Origin: Cydia pomonella
Taxonomy: Eukaryota; Arthropoda; Insecta; Lepidoptera; Tortricidae
DNA length: 64,000 bases
NCBI RefSeq assembly: GCF_033807575.1
Contig: NC_084705.1
Span: 15,184,019 to 15,248,018 of the forward strand
Reading direction: 5' to 3'
Shown: piece after piece, positions 11,741 through 23,699 of the stretch
Numbering within the stretch: position 1 is the first letter of the stretch
Layout of the letters: each line of letters begins with the position of its first letter
Made by a program: the position numbers and the translations under genes
Notes under the pieces: model-generated
The model's database searches: none
What the model was told of the DNA's origin: nothing
What the model saw: only the letters and a program-made list of their open reading frames with translations

Positions 11741-11749
11741 AAAATCCCC

Positions 11750-12700
11750 TGTTTTTGTTAGGTACATTTAAATAAATTAATAATTTTACCTATTTATAAT
11801 TTAAATGGCTTTGAACAAACAATGTATATTCAAAATATTTAAAATCATTTTTGTTTAATACTATGAAAATGTATGTTATTTATAGATAGGTTAGGTACCT
11901 AATACGTAAGGAAACCTTTAATTTTTTTTCTTTCTTCCCGATCTAGACTTTCGCACAAGGGTCGAATGAAAAAAGGGCTTTTGTATTTGTGTTATGCTTC
12001 GTTTTTTTTTAGCATTAATTAGAGAAAGGGTAAACAATCTTGACGTGTCTTTTTATTCAAAAAACTTTTGAAAAATAAGTCACAGCAAATATGTAACAAT
12101 TACATTCTGTTGGTTTAATTATTAATAAATAGTCACTATTTCTTAAAGCGTTTTTTGATAATAAGGCACGTCAAATTTGTATACCTTTTTCTAATGCTTA
12201 AATAATAAAGTATAGTAATCTTAGACACACATACATGCATAGCTATAATTTATTTTATATTTTCCGAAAGGATCCAGAATGTTTCATATACATAAAAAAA
12301 GTTTGTACCAAGTATATTCTATAGTTACACTTATTTCTATATAGGACAAAACTGGTAATGGTTAGTGAAAGTCACGGCTTGAACAATATCGCACCACAGA
12401 GTTTTTGTTAACACAAAGATAACTGGAATGAGAGAACCGTGAATACAGTGATCCTTTACGTTGTCTGTACATAATTATTATGCAAAATATTGTGTTTATT
12501 TAGGCTCACAGTTTAATGTGACATTAAAATCTGGAACAGTCAACCCCGTGAGATTAGTTTTACATCGATCGGTGGAAGGTGTACGGCGGCGGCAGACGAC
12601 AGAGCTACGTGATGACGTCTTTTACTGTCTAGCTACGTGCATCGTCAAAAAGCTTGCAAATAACCACATTAGCACAGTACACTGGCTTTGAACTAATACG
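11750..12700. other. No gene seen
   Basis: AT-rich. A GC-richer patch at 12560-12660 carries a short open frame with no recognised protein. Confidence 0.45.
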
Positions 12701-12885
12701 ACCCTACTCATAGTGTTGTGTTCCTGCCGGTGAGTAAGCCAGAGCTCAACGAGGGTGAGGAGTGTTAGGGTCGGCAACGCGCATGTTACTATACCTTTGG
12801 AGTTGCAGGTGTACATAGGCAACGGAGACTGCTTACCATCAGGCGGGCCGTATGCTTGTTTGCCACCGACGTAGTATATAAAATA
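12700..12885 (+). repeat. SINE-like element, longer copy
   Basis: Covers ctactcatagtgttgtgttc through gccaccgacgtagtat, thus both the 5' part (ccggtgagtaa...agctcaacgaggg) and the 3' tail. A short minus-strand frame overlaps it and is a by-product. Confidence 0.7.
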
Positions 12886-13202
12886 CGACACTATGTACAA
12901 TGGTAATCAAAGACATATAATACCTAACTACCTATCAATTTCCTCTGATGAAAATTTCATCCATCGAATTCATATACGATTATATTTATATTATTTAGAA
13001 TATAACTTGGCGTTCATTGGGTCAAAGTAGGAAATAGAAACACCTGCACCGTTTGGAGTTCTCATTTAGAGACAGCAACGGAGATCGTTATGAATGTCTT
13101 TGATAAATGTAGGTAAAGGTGACTTTCAGATACGGTCAACTTATTTCTATAAAAGGGCGCAGTCAGACGTTAACACGTTTTTTCCTTATATTTTCGTGAT
13201 TT

Positions 13203-13592
13203 TTAGGGTTCCGTATCTACCTCGAAAGGAAAAAACGGAACCCTTATAAGATCACTTCGTTGTCTGCCCGTCTGTCCGTCCGTCTATCTGTCAAGACAAT
13301 CTCAGAACACGTGACGGTACCGTGTCGAAATTAAAACCATATACTCAAATCTACAGTCCTTTAAAGTTAACGTAAAAAAAGTTATGTCGTTTATGTCGCA
13401 ATAAAACGTATATTCGACACTCTCAAGGGAATCAAAATTTGACCTAAAACTATGAAATTTGGCAAATAATATTGTCTTAAACTACAAGTAAAGGAAAAAT
13501 CTGAAAACTATATATTTGTAAAAAATATAAATAATTTTAATATCTACGGAACTCTCGTTGGGCGAGTCCGACTCGCATTTTCCGGTTTTTTT
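13203..13592 (+). repeat. GGTTCCGTA-family element, short complete form
   Basis: Starts agggttccgtatctacc and ends gggcgagtccgactcgcatt. Only about 390 bp; it lacks the doubled internal segment and poly-C tract of the copies at 1.5 and 34.2 kb. Confidence 0.7.
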
Positions 13593-13780
13593 CTATCGAG
13601 CCATTTTAAGGTTTTTGTTAGACTCGGTCCTTTTAAATACATGTTGTCTAGTTTCCTTGTGATTTTTTTTTTCATAGCATATGCTAGTGATTTAAATGGG
13701 TACAAAATTCACTATAAAACTACAATTTTGCTTTAGCCCACTCATCATCATCAGGCATCATTTTAGCAACATTTAGTAGT

Positions 13781-13982
13781 ACTCCATATACCAAAAAGTG
13801 TCATCAAAAAACCTTAAATAGGTGGCGCTATAATACCTAGAATACTTGAAAAGAAAATCAAATCATAGCGCACTTCACTCCGTCAAAAACGCCTAGGTTC
13901 TTAGTTACTCTAGCGCTACTCTGGAGAGATTTGGAACTATTATTTATAGCTGACCACTGGACACTTTTGCATAAGTTCTGCC
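13781..13982 (+). repeat. Direct repeat, copy 1 (about 200 bp)
   Basis: Nearly identical to 15012-15217: both contain ccaaaaagtgtcatcaaaaa, aggtggcgcta and actctggagagatttgg. Non-coding. Confidence 0.8.
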
Positions 13983-14408
13983 TATGGAGATTGCGTTCCT
14001 TATCTCTACCTTCCATAATTTGGTAGGTTAATAAGAATCTGTCATTTCTAGTTGAAACCTATTCCATCTCATCTGTAAGTCCATAGTTTACGCAGGTCCC
14101 GTTTTGTGGTCACGGCCTTTTGTTTACTTATGCATGAAATGGAGTCCCAAACCCCTGTTAATTATGACGTTGGATACATTTTGCTTGAAAATTGGATATT
14201 TTATTGATAATGGGTACCTTTGTAGAAAAGTAATATTTTACACAAATAAAATAATTCTATTCTCTATACTGCCGACTGCTGACAGATGTCAACTGCGCTA
14301 AAGAGATCAATTGTTCTGAGATATATTGTTTTGATGTCTTGTCTGTATTTACAAGTTTGACAGCCTCTTAACCTAGTCAGTAGTGACTGTTCAAATACTT
14401 TTTCGGAA

Positions 14409-14747
14409 ATACTGGGTGTGGCCTGTAACAGGAGCAAAAAATTAAACTGTAGGCTGTACTCCTCAAACTGACCAACATTTGTTCAGCCAGTTTTAAGATT
14501 TTTAGAACACTTTAAAGTTTATTATAAGACGCAATGTATTGCAAATTTTGTTATGTTTAAAGTGTGACAATCAACGTCAATTACATTGATGACAGCGTAC
14601 ATTGAAGGCAATATTTATTTGTATGAAAAATAGGAAATCCAAAGAAAGCATCATTTTCAAAAATCGCTGAACAGATGTTGGTAAGTTTGAGGAGTACAAC
14701 CTACAGTTAAATTTACTATTGCTCGTGTTACAGGCCACACCCCGTAT
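14409..14747. mobile_element. MITE with GGTGTGGCCTGTAACA ends
   Basis: Left end atactgggtgtggcctgtaa and right end ttacaggccacaccccgtat are reverse complements, and the match runs nearly 100 bp inwards (cctcaaactgaccaacattt against its complement at 14670). 339 bp, no transposase. Frames called here on both strands are products of the palindrome. Confidence 0.75.
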
Positions 14748-14808
14748 ATTTAAGGCATTTGTCGCGATTAATTTGTGGCTTTCCATCACAGAAGGGTTCT
14801 TATGCTTA

Positions 14809-14877
14809 AAGTGCAATAAGGTCCTTTTTATCCAAAAAAGCAACAGATCTTCTGATAAAGAGATCCTTATTGCACAT
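14809..14877. repeat. Short foldback
   Basis: gtgcaataaggtcctttttatc pairs with gataaagagatccttattgcac across a short loop, just after the preceding MITE. Non-coding hairpin of about 70 bp. Confidence 0.6.
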
Positions 14878-15011
14878 GAAGCAAAATATAAGGTAGGAGA
14901 GAGGTAGTAGTAGGGGAGGGGAGTAGAAGGGTTCTCTGATAGAAAGACACATTTGTGTCTGTACTAAGGAACTGCTGTCCCGCCTACGGAAGGTGGAGGT
15001 AAGGAAATAAA

Positions 15012-15217
15012 TCTCCATGTACCAAAAAGTGTCATCAAAAAACCTTCAATAGGTGGCGCTACAATACCTAGAATACTTGAACAAAAAAATCAAATCATAG
15101 ACAGCGCACTTCACTCCGTCAATAGCGCCTAGGTTCTTAGCTACTCTAGCGCTACTCTGGAGAGATTTGGAACTATTATTTATAGCTGACAGCTGGACAC
15201 TTTTGCAACAGTTCTAC
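15012..15217 (+). repeat. Direct repeat, copy 2 (about 200 bp)
   Basis: Second copy of the repeat at 13781, with a few substitutions and a small insertion (catagacagcgc against catagcgc). The two copies are about 1.2 kb apart. Confidence 0.8.
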
Positions 15218-15219
15218 CA

Positions 15220-17110
15220 TAAGAGATGACACTCCTCTTAATTCCACACTCCATAGTCCCGCCCATGATGCCGGTTGTCAATGTCACTGTGCAAACTTGA
15301 CAGCAATATAATAATGCGAGGGCAAATAGTGAAATAAAGTGGTCAACAGGCAGGTCAATATACGAAAATGTATACGGAAAGCGTCTCTGCTTTATCTATT
15401 GAAGTGTTTATCTAATACCACAATACAATACATTACTTATGTCATTACATAGAGGGTCAAATCGGTAGCCCTTAAAGTGCTCTACTATTAATGTTCGTTT
15501 GATTTGCACTAAATGCAATTGTTATGTACTACTAAGTACCAATGCTTATAATTAATTCCTAGTTCGTCCTATGGACCAGAAATTGGACTGGATAAATAGG
15601 CACACAAATATAGCTTACGCTCGGTTAGACTATAGACGGTTTCGTAAACAAAAGGACTACGTGCCTTGAGACATTGAAGGCGGCTTAAGCTCTAGAAATC
15701 AAACTGACAAATCGGATCATGTAATAAAAACATGTAATTCTTTGTGGGTACGCACGGTATTATTTCAACAACCGTCATGTGTTCGTACTTTCATACATTA
15801 TTCCGACATTGGTTTTCAATTCGCGGGGAACGCATACGTAAGCTTTATTATAAGTAAATATTATTTAATGACCCGGGGAATGGAGTAACAGGAGATATCC
15901 CAAAGGTATTTTTACATTTTAAGAATTCATTAGTGATCTTATAAACACTATAGCATCCAGTAACAAATACGTACTCGTAATTGTGAAATGGAAGAAAATA
16001 TTGAAATTATTAATCAGTGTCAGTCACATTGAAATTTCATTATTGTTTCACTTTTACGTTCTCTCTGTATGCCGTGCTCGGCTTTGAGATAAATTACAGA
16101 ATCGAGAAAAACTACAGCAAAACGGATCACGAAATGTTTATTTCTCTGAGGTGAATCGTAAACCTAATTTTGCTAGGAGTGAAATCGTCGGTGTATGTTG
16201 CTTTTAATTAGTAGGTAAATAAGATTTTTCATGATTGTATTTTAACAGAATTACGTATCCTTCATCGGTATAACTCACTTATAACTAAATGTGCTTATTT
16301 ATATTCCGGTAAGGATCAGGAAGAGTTACGGTAAGGCTGAATAAGTTTAATTTCTTAGCATCTCGCTCCCGCTCAAATAGTTACTACGAGTTTTACCTGT
16401 AAAGGAGATGCCATCTGCTGAACAAACTTCTGTTGACTTCGTTCAGAAGAAACAAGCGATTGAATAGAGCGTTTTCAATTTGTAATATTTGACACTCGTA
16501 AGATAATTAGTGGATTTTTCACTTAATTACTATTTAGTAATTGCATTACATTTTCTTAAATTTGTACAGAAGCAAAGCTGCTTGTTTTTAACTTCAATTC
16601 ATTGAAACTAAATATTTCGTTACAATGTTTGATCTACGCGAACATAACATAATTACGTCATGCAGAATTGCGAATAGGAAGAAACAATAATAGACCCCTG
16701 GTTCATAAGTTAAGAGGGGGCACAATTTTTTTCATCACACTTGCTCGAAAAAGGTCTTATTTCATGCAGGTGTACTGAAGGCTTATATCGCTCCCACGGG
16801 AGTTATGGATTGTGAAAAAATAAGCTACCTACAACTCCCTAACTTTTTTTCAAAAATATGTCACTAATTCATACAAACCCAGTAGCGTAAATGAGTTTTA
16901 CTTTAATAATACTGTCGTAAGTAATTTAATATGTTTGTTTATGTTTAAAAATATTTAATTTGTTTAATTGAATAGGCGTTTAAAATATTTTTACATAATT
17001 TTCAATCATGGCTAAATGCCGAATAGGTCTGTGCCTTCAATACCTTTTTTTTATATTAAAAACTGATCGGCGATTGCCTCTAGTCACACCTGATAGAAAG
17101 TGAAGACAGG
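15220..17110. other. No gene seen
   Basis: AT-rich, no domain-bearing frame. The stretch around 16690-16860 (gcttatatcgctcccacggg) reads like a dispersed repeat I have met in other moth sequences, but nothing in this window confirms that. Confidence 0.4.
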
Positions 17111-17112
17111 GC

Positions 17113-17250
17113 CTAAGATGGAGCTCGCCGGTTCAGTAGCAGCCTATTCACTCTTGCTTTAAAGAGACCGAGTTCATATTTATCAGGGAATACAGATGGC
17201 GGGAGCGCATTCCATTCTTTAGCCGTCCGTACCAAAAAAGAGGAGGCAAA
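17113..17250 (-). pseudogene. Non-LTR retrotransposon ORF2 C-terminal fragment
   Basis: Minus-strand frame reads SSFLVRTAKEWNALPPSVF then KYELGLFKARVNRLLLNRR and a stop. The R-T-x-x-x-WN-x-LP and F-K-x-x-x-x-x-x-L pattern is the usual end of CR1/Jockey-group ORF2 proteins. About 45 codons remain; the RT domain is absent. Confidence 0.55.
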
Positions 17251-17271
17251 TAAATGATAAAATAGTTATTT

Positions 17272-17409
17272 ACGATACAAGTGCGAAAAATAGGAAATTC
17301 GTAACTAGTGGCGATAAATTAAAACACAACCAAAGGGAGAAAAGGGAGATCGACACGAGTTGTAATTTACGCACTAGTGCGGAAAAGTAGCACCATATGT
17401 ACTGTAATA
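17272..17409. mobile_element. MITE remnant (ACGATACAAGTGCG family)
   Basis: Starts ttacgatacaagtgcgaaaa; the second half holds a degraded counterpart (acgcactagtgcgg) and a second tacgatacaag follows at 17415. It looks like one end of a foldback element next to the larger TIR element that follows. Confidence 0.4.
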
Positions 17410-19313
17410 GTACATTACGATACAAGGGCCGAGAATGATAGCCTTTTACCATCAAAATCGGGTGAAAAATAATTGGCGGCATATGAAACTTTTATTCAAT
17501 GGAAAATCAGCAAAAACGTCCAGTCTTTCTTGGAAAACGTGTTGGTAGCTTACTTCAATATACTCCCAAGTAGCATTGCTAGCTGTATAAGAGCTGTATA
17601 TCAGTTTTTTTGAATACTATAAGCTGTACATTTAGGCTGTACTACAGCTGTATAAGCGCTTATACAGCCCTTATAAGTTAAAAAAGGGCCCCAATTATAC
17701 AGCTTTTCGCGTTATTAGAGCTGTACAGTAGCTGTACAAGCAATAGATAAGCTGTATAATAGCTGTAATTCGGTGTAAATGGAAACCTTAGCACTACAGA
17801 TTATCTCTTATAAATATGATTTAAGAATATCAGTTTTAAATAGGTTTTTAAGAAGAATTAACTTAATAATTCACAATAAATTAACAAGTCTAAAAATGTC
17901 TTCTGTTCATTCGTTATATTTGTAATGGCGACAAATGACAAATATAAGTGGAAAGTAATAAAGTGCAGTTAAGATACAGGATCTTGAGAGCAGTTATATT
18001 ACTATTGGTAAGTGCCGATTATTATTTATTGTGAACATGTGTATCTTTTCTGGCAAAATATTCACGCCCCTGCTTAATAATCAAGAAAAACATAACAAAA
18101 ATATCTAAAAGTGGTACATAAGTTTAGTTTTTGTTTTTAAGGTTAAGGTTTTTTTTCTTTTAATGTTAATTCTAAGGTTAAAGTCAATTTATTTTAGCTG
18201 GTTATCATAATATGACAAGTTTTTGTTAAATATTTGCAAGTTTATCTTTAATTATATTTTCAAATATGTTTTTATTCATAGTAAAATGGCGACAGTATTT
18301 AAACAGCCTATAGGATAGTTGGAGAGCATCATTATCTTAGTAGCTGTACTATGTAATTAATGGAGTCACTTCTACAGCTTTTGGATTTAAATGACTGCCA
18401 TTTATTCATTTAGTTTTATAATACACTCCTTGTCAGAAATCATAAAACTACTATACTTATATGAGTGCAAAATTACGCCAAAAAATTACTTTAAGCGACT
18501 TTGGTCAGAAATACAGACAAAAACTGTACTACAGCTGTCATTTATTCTTTTAGTTCTATAATAACCTTACAGACAGAAGTTATAACACCATTATACTTAT
18601 AATAGTGTAAAATTACGCCATAAGAATTAGTTTTAAATCGGAGTTGACAAATACTTTTATACAGCAACAAGTGCCAGGTGATCCTACACTACAGCCTCTA
18701 TACAGCTTAAATGATAGAATAAGCTTGTAGCGTCACACAACACTTAAAGTTTTATAACGGAGTTTACAGATACTTTTTTACAGCAACAAGTGCCAATTGA
18801 TACTACAATACAGCCTGTATACAGCTTTAACGATAGAATTAGGTCGAAGTGTCACACAACACTTAAAGTTTTATAGTAGATTTTTTATTTTCTGATATAA
18901 CACCCCATGCGTACGCAGATTCCTTTATAATGATTTTATACAGCTTGAGCTCAGGTTAGTTTTCTCTGACACTCTTATAAGTCCCTTAAACCACCCTAAG
19001 TTCTAAATTGGCTGGTATATTGATTTTACCGACACTTAAATGCTACTTGGGCTGGCGAATAAGTGCCTACAAGCCCCGCACGCTTTGGTGCAATTATTCG
19101 ATGTTAAAACTGTAAGCCACCATTTTGAAAATTGTACTTTTACTGTTTTGACAAAAAAAAACTAATTTATAAGTTTTGTTTTTTCCTCGCAAGTGTGTTG
19201 AAAAACGTCGTATGAAACGCGTGTGCTATGGTCATTACACACATCGGCTTTCTTATTGCGCACTCGCTTAATTGGTGTAATGACCAACTTAGCACACCTG
19301 TATCATAATGTAC
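17410..19313. mobile_element. Small TIR element carrying a 1.5-kb inserted element
   Basis: Outer ends are gtacattacgatacaag and its near-complement cctgtatcataatgtac, flanked by TA on both sides. Its two halves (17427-17560 and 19053-19313) match the continuous sequence at 31330-31719. In this copy they are separated by about 1.49 kb of foreign sequence listed next. Non-autonomous. Confidence 0.7.
17566..19052. mobile_element. Inserted 1.49-kb element with CCCAAGTAGCATT ends
   Basis: Left end cccaagtagcatt and right end aatgctacttggg are exact reverse complements. The interior is rich in repeats of agctgtata in both orientations near the left end, and has two pairs of tandem units of 110-130 bp near the right end (about 18400-18650 and 18655-18880). 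No transposase frame. Comparison with the unfilled relative at 31455 suggests a 2-bp target duplication (CT). Superfamily unknown. Confidence 0.7.
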
Positions 19314-19879
19314 TATTAAATAGAATGGGTTAGCATTTCAGTAAACACAAAGGAAGGAATATTGAGTTCAGCCTATATTTATGGAACGGCAACTGTTTAG
19401 GTACATATGTGTTTCAAACTAAAGAGATCGGATATTTGTTTGCTTTCTACCACATTGTATAGTACAACTATATTAAGGCTAATTTACTTACAAAGTCATA
19501 TCTCGTGTGCAAGAGAAAATTTCTCGGCGGATTTACCCCAAAAACCGCAATTAGGTAAGTTTGTTCGCGGAATCGTCATAGTCTTCGCTGCACGGAACTT
19601 GAGCCAAACTTCAGTTTCCAACCTCGTTTGTGCCAATTGTAGAATTGAAGCAGAACATTCTGGAAATTAGATTTTGTTGAATTATGAGCCAGACGTGAAG
19701 ACCATTAGAGCGGACATTTTTATTTTGTCTCTCGGCCGCCGAGGTTATTTGCGCTGGTCTATAAAATTATAGCAATTAGTGCAGTCAATTTGTTAACTAT
19801 CAAAATTTATAGGTGAGTATTATGAATACTCTACTCTACTCAACTCAATACTTTACAGTTTCGTCAAATTATTTTAAAA

Positions 19880-19946
19880 TATGACGGCGCCTGTTGCTGA
19901 TTTATGGTTGTACCCATCTGATGAAACCTACGTTGCGGATTAAAAT
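19880..19946 (+). repeat. Fragment matching a retrotransposon 3' end
   Basis: tgacggcgcctgttgctga and cctacgttgcggat resemble tgacgaagcctgttgcaga and cctgcgttgcggat at 62992-63082, just after a retrotransposon coding fragment. Probably the 3' tail of another truncated copy. Confidence 0.45.
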
Positions 19947-20621
19947 TTGTCAATCTATTAAGTTCATTCTAATGAATTTTTCAAATATATGATTTTTTTA
20001 AAAATAAAATAGGTTTTAAAAGATACCGACATATAGCACTATTATGACTTAAAAATTATTTATTCTATTGCGCTTTATATCGGGTATTACTCGTAGTTGT
20101 TGCCGAACAGCGAGTGGAAACCAAAGGTGTACAACTAATTGCTACTTCCCAGCCTTAACTTAGACCATCTTTATTGAGACCTTTCCGAGCATAGATATGC
20201 GTTGTGTTGCTTTTTCAGTGTAAAGTTTTTCACATCATTTTCGGTCCATTTCGGTTTGTGTTGAGTAAGTTACCTATAGTTGATAACGATATAGATTAAC
20301 ATTACCATGGTTTTTATCTTATTTTTTCGGAATTAGACAAATAATGTATGTACACAATTCCTTTATTGAAGTTAGCGATTAAACTTTTATAATTTGTAAC
20401 ATTGTATTATTCTTATATTGTCTTGTTACTTTAAACCCACAGCAAGTCTTCTTCAATTTTACATTTATTTCTGGCTCGTAGTGATTATAAACATTTTCTT
20501 ATCAACTGCATTTGGCTACAAATGTAACGTTAAGAGTGATGTCTAGAGAATTGGGTACGTAGCCAACATGCTGATCGTTTACGCTTCGTAGCGAAAAAAA
20601 ACGCAACTGCCACTGTCGCAC

Positions 20622-20769
20622 TAAAGCCCGACCAGTAATATATGATCATTGTCATGAGGGCGCTGCTATTGCTCATGTATAGGGTGACAGTTCAGTTTAG
20701 TATGAAAAATTTAGTTCCAGTGTAGTTTCGCAGTATAGCGCGTGATCATATATTACTGGTCAGGCTTTA
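20622..20769. mobile_element. 148-bp MITE with 27-bp inverted ends and TA borders
   Basis: Left taaagcccgaccagtaatat and right atattactggtcaggcttta; 26 of 27 positions pair. Ends in TA on both sides, as after Tc1/mariner-type insertion. No coding. Confidence 0.75.
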
Positions 20770-20786
20770 ATATGGAAGAGTGATGA

Positions 20787-20815
20787 CTACGCTACGCTAC
20801 GCTACGCTACGCTAC
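20787..20815. repeat. (GCTAC)n microsatellite
   Basis: Five full gctac units plus a partial one, directly after the 148-bp MITE. Confidence 0.9.
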
Positions 20816-21100
20816 AGAGCGTTACCGATTGACATGTTGGCTAAGCACACTGAGGGCTGGCAAGCAGCTGTGATAGCGATCGCGGTCTTGAAGTTTTCGG
20901 TGGCAGAGAGGAAGTCAATAATGATTTGGCGTTCCTCCAGACAGCTCCGGGATATTGCATGGCAATTTAGAAGGTGATTTAGCTTAGCTACTTAGAAGTC
21001 GTATGCATCGCTTAGACCTCATTCTAAAATGGTTTTTAATGAGTCAAAACCATTAACCACCACCAGGAGATTTTTTAATATAGTTATACCACCTACCTAT

Positions 21101-21156
21101 ACCAGGTGGGCCGTATGCTTGTTTGCCACCGACCTAGTATTAAAAAAAACCTAGGT
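21101..21156 (+). repeat. SINE-like element, 3' scrap
   Basis: Only the last 50 bp (gtgggccgtatgcttgtttg ... ctagtatt followed by A-run) of the GCATGTAACTCC family remain. Confidence 0.6.
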
Positions 21157-21174
21157 ATTTTTTACACATACATA

Positions 21175-21293
21175 TTTTAAAAGTGGAAAAGAATACTGCC
21201 TTGGGTGAGACTTGAACTCAACTCACTCTGAATATATTCAAAAGCCGTGAGTTCAAGTCTCAGGCAAAGCAGTAATTTATCCACTTTTATAAT
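21175..21293. repeat. Foldback of about 120 bp
   Basis: Left arm with aaaagtgga ... gggtgagacttgaactca pairs with right arm tgagttcaagtctca ... ccacttttat around a 27-nt loop. The frames on both strands here are palindrome by-products. Confidence 0.7.
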
Positions 21294-22273
21294 GTATTCT
21301 AAGCTTAGTAGCATCGTTCGCAGACATTTCTGCTTGATAAAAAATATTTTTTTCTCCAATATACTCGGAAATGTTCACCTTATTGTAGCAAAAATAGTAC
21401 GGGAAGTTCTTCGTTATGGTCAAACACAAATTTAAAAAATTCAAACCAATATTGTCGTGTGTTAGCGTACGGGAAAGTTATTACTGTATTGTTTTTTACT
21501 TTTTTAAAACATGTATCCACTAAGAAAAACGCATACAGCCAATTAATATAGCTGCGGGCCGCATCTACACGACCCGGTCAGCATCATTTCAAGCTATAGG
21601 ATAGAGTCGTGTAAGACCGACGTGTATGATCGTGTGAATACTGCTTAATAAAATCAAAGACTATATAACTTTTATATTTTTTTAAGGACCTCATGGGTGC
21701 AAATACAGCTTATATTGCACAATTAATATTGAATGATTCTGAATGGCAGAATATATGTGCCGTTAACTTTTAAAAAATAATTAAAGCGGGAAATTGATTT
21801 TATCGTTTGTAATGTGAAGGTTCGGTTTGAGTGATGGTTCTGCAATAATATACTATTATACACCCAAATAGCTTGATGTTATTTTTTTTCCAGGCCGCAC
21901 TCACGTAATATAATGAATATAAGTAGATACTAGTAGTTCGTCACGAACTGAGAATTCGCGGTTCGCCAAAAAGTTAGATCAATTGAATGCACCTAATGCG
22001 GCAAAGGATCTAAAACTGTGCGATTTATTGCGAGGTCTGTAGAGCCCTTAACTGCTAGATGGCAGTCACCATAAATATTAAAATAAACTGTATCTGTGAA
22101 AAACTGTAATCTTTCTCGTCAAATGTCAAATTCCTATATTATGTTTATTTAATATCGTTTTTATATTGCCAATTATTTTAAAATCGTACATTAAAATACA
22201 ATATTACAATTGTGTAAACCGATCACTTTCTTTTGATACCAAACTCGACCATACTTTCTTGCAAATAAATGAT

Positions 22274-22468
22274 CAGTACCCCTAGTGTAAATTTAGTCGA
22301 TAGCGAAACGTGACGTACGCGTTTGCGTTAAGTCTCATTTTGTATGGGTTTTTGAACAGCGCGCCAAGCGGGACGTTTTGGAAAGTCAAAAATCTCATAC
22401 AAAATGACACTAAACGCAAACGCGTACGTCACGTTTCGCTGTCGAAAATATTTACACTAGGGGTACTG
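22274..22468. mobile_element. 195-bp foldback MITE
   Basis: Ends cagtacccctagtgtaaa and tttacactaggggtactg are exact complements, and the arms continue for about 80 bp (gcgaaacgtgacgtacgcg against cgcgtacgtcacgtttcgc). No coding. Confidence 0.8.
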
Positions 22469-22469
22469 A

Positions 22470-23690
22470 ATAGCAAGACCCCCTCACAAATAGCTTTTTA
22501 GCCTTCTGGGCTCTTCTAGCTCCATATCCCCTTGATCGAGCCTGCTGATATTTTAATGACTAAAATACCCTTACTAAGTATACCTAATTTCATTTAAATT
22601 AGAAAAAAAATACTTAAGTTATTGTCCATCAAACTACCCTCTGATAGTTCAGCTTAAAAACATTGATATGCCGGGACGTGCCGCTAGCTAGCCGCTTTTC
22701 CAAGTTGAATGTGAGAACTTCATTTCGCTTCGTTTGCTCGTACCATTAATATTGGTGCAAGCAAAATGCATCAACAATAACAGATATTTAAAGATGAGGT
22801 TGGTCTCCCGTTGAGTGAAATCCGGTACAAACAATTAAAAATCGTTAAAGATTACAATGATTAAATACTACATACATAGCTCAGGGCCAAAAGTAACACT
22901 AGTAAGACTGAAGTCTAAATAGAGCATCCAAATCTTTATAATAAATTATTAGTTTCTTCCTTCTCCTTATCTTGGAGGTTTAATATGAACCAAAATTATA
23001 ATTAGCTAGAAACTAAGTATTCCTTTGGTACGTCGGAAATAAGATGTATTTTTAAGTAAGTAAATATTTCTCTAAAATCTATTTGTAAAGTAGATGTGGT
23101 TTGCGTTAACTCAACCGATAATTTATCTTTTGTTTAAAGAGATAAGCCCGATACTGCGCAATTTAAGCAAAACTTTGTGAAGTTGAAAGTCAATTTCAAG
23201 TTACTAGCGATCATTTAATTGGTAGATTAGCAAAAGCAATGGCCTGGAACTTAAGTTCTGTAGCAGTTAGTAACTTAAGGAACCTTAGATTTTCAAATAA
23301 GTTCTAACCTTAGAACTTATTTGAAAATCTTAATTTTATGCTTAGTTTTTTTCCGTATATTTGTTGTTTCCCGGTGTCTGGTTGAGATGAAATCTAGTAC
23401 CTACTTTCATGCTCATATGACAATGCAATTACACAAACTGACTAAATATTCAAACCTACTTAGTTAAGTAGTTTATTATTGTTTTGATGTTTATTATAAC
23501 CTAAATGTTTTTAATTAAAGTCTGTCTGTTACATACAATGTTGTGGAGGGTAAAATAAGTTCTCTGCCAACAAAATGCTGTGCAGTTTGGCAGATAAGTA
23601 ACGATAATCAATGTAAATTCTCTTTTTTATAATAAATAAATTAAAAAAAAGTAGTTCGGCATATATGGGTAAAGTGGGGTATATTTATAA
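22470..23690. other. No gene seen apart from the hairpin
   Basis: AT-rich, no domain-bearing frames. Confidence 0.45.
23287..23330. repeat. Perfect 20-bp hairpin, 4-nt loop
   Basis: agattttcaaataagttcta, then acct, then its exact reverse complement. No mismatch in either arm. Confidence 0.85.
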
Positions 23691-23699
23691 TAGCCACCA

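Noticed and set aside
14577..15018. Overlapping open frames on both strands
   Set aside because: They follow the arms of a MITE and a neighbouring hairpin; palindromes create paired frames and there is no protein similarity.
17560..18880. Repeated short motifs (agctgtata, tacagcaacaagtgcc) that could suggest a CRISPR-like array
   Set aside because: The repeats occur in both orientations with irregular spacing, lie inside a transposable element with inverted ends, and the genome is an animal's.
23287..23330. MicroRNA precursor
   Set aside because: A perfect 20-bp stem with a 4-nt loop is too short and too perfect for a typical animal pre-miRNA of about 60-80 nt.
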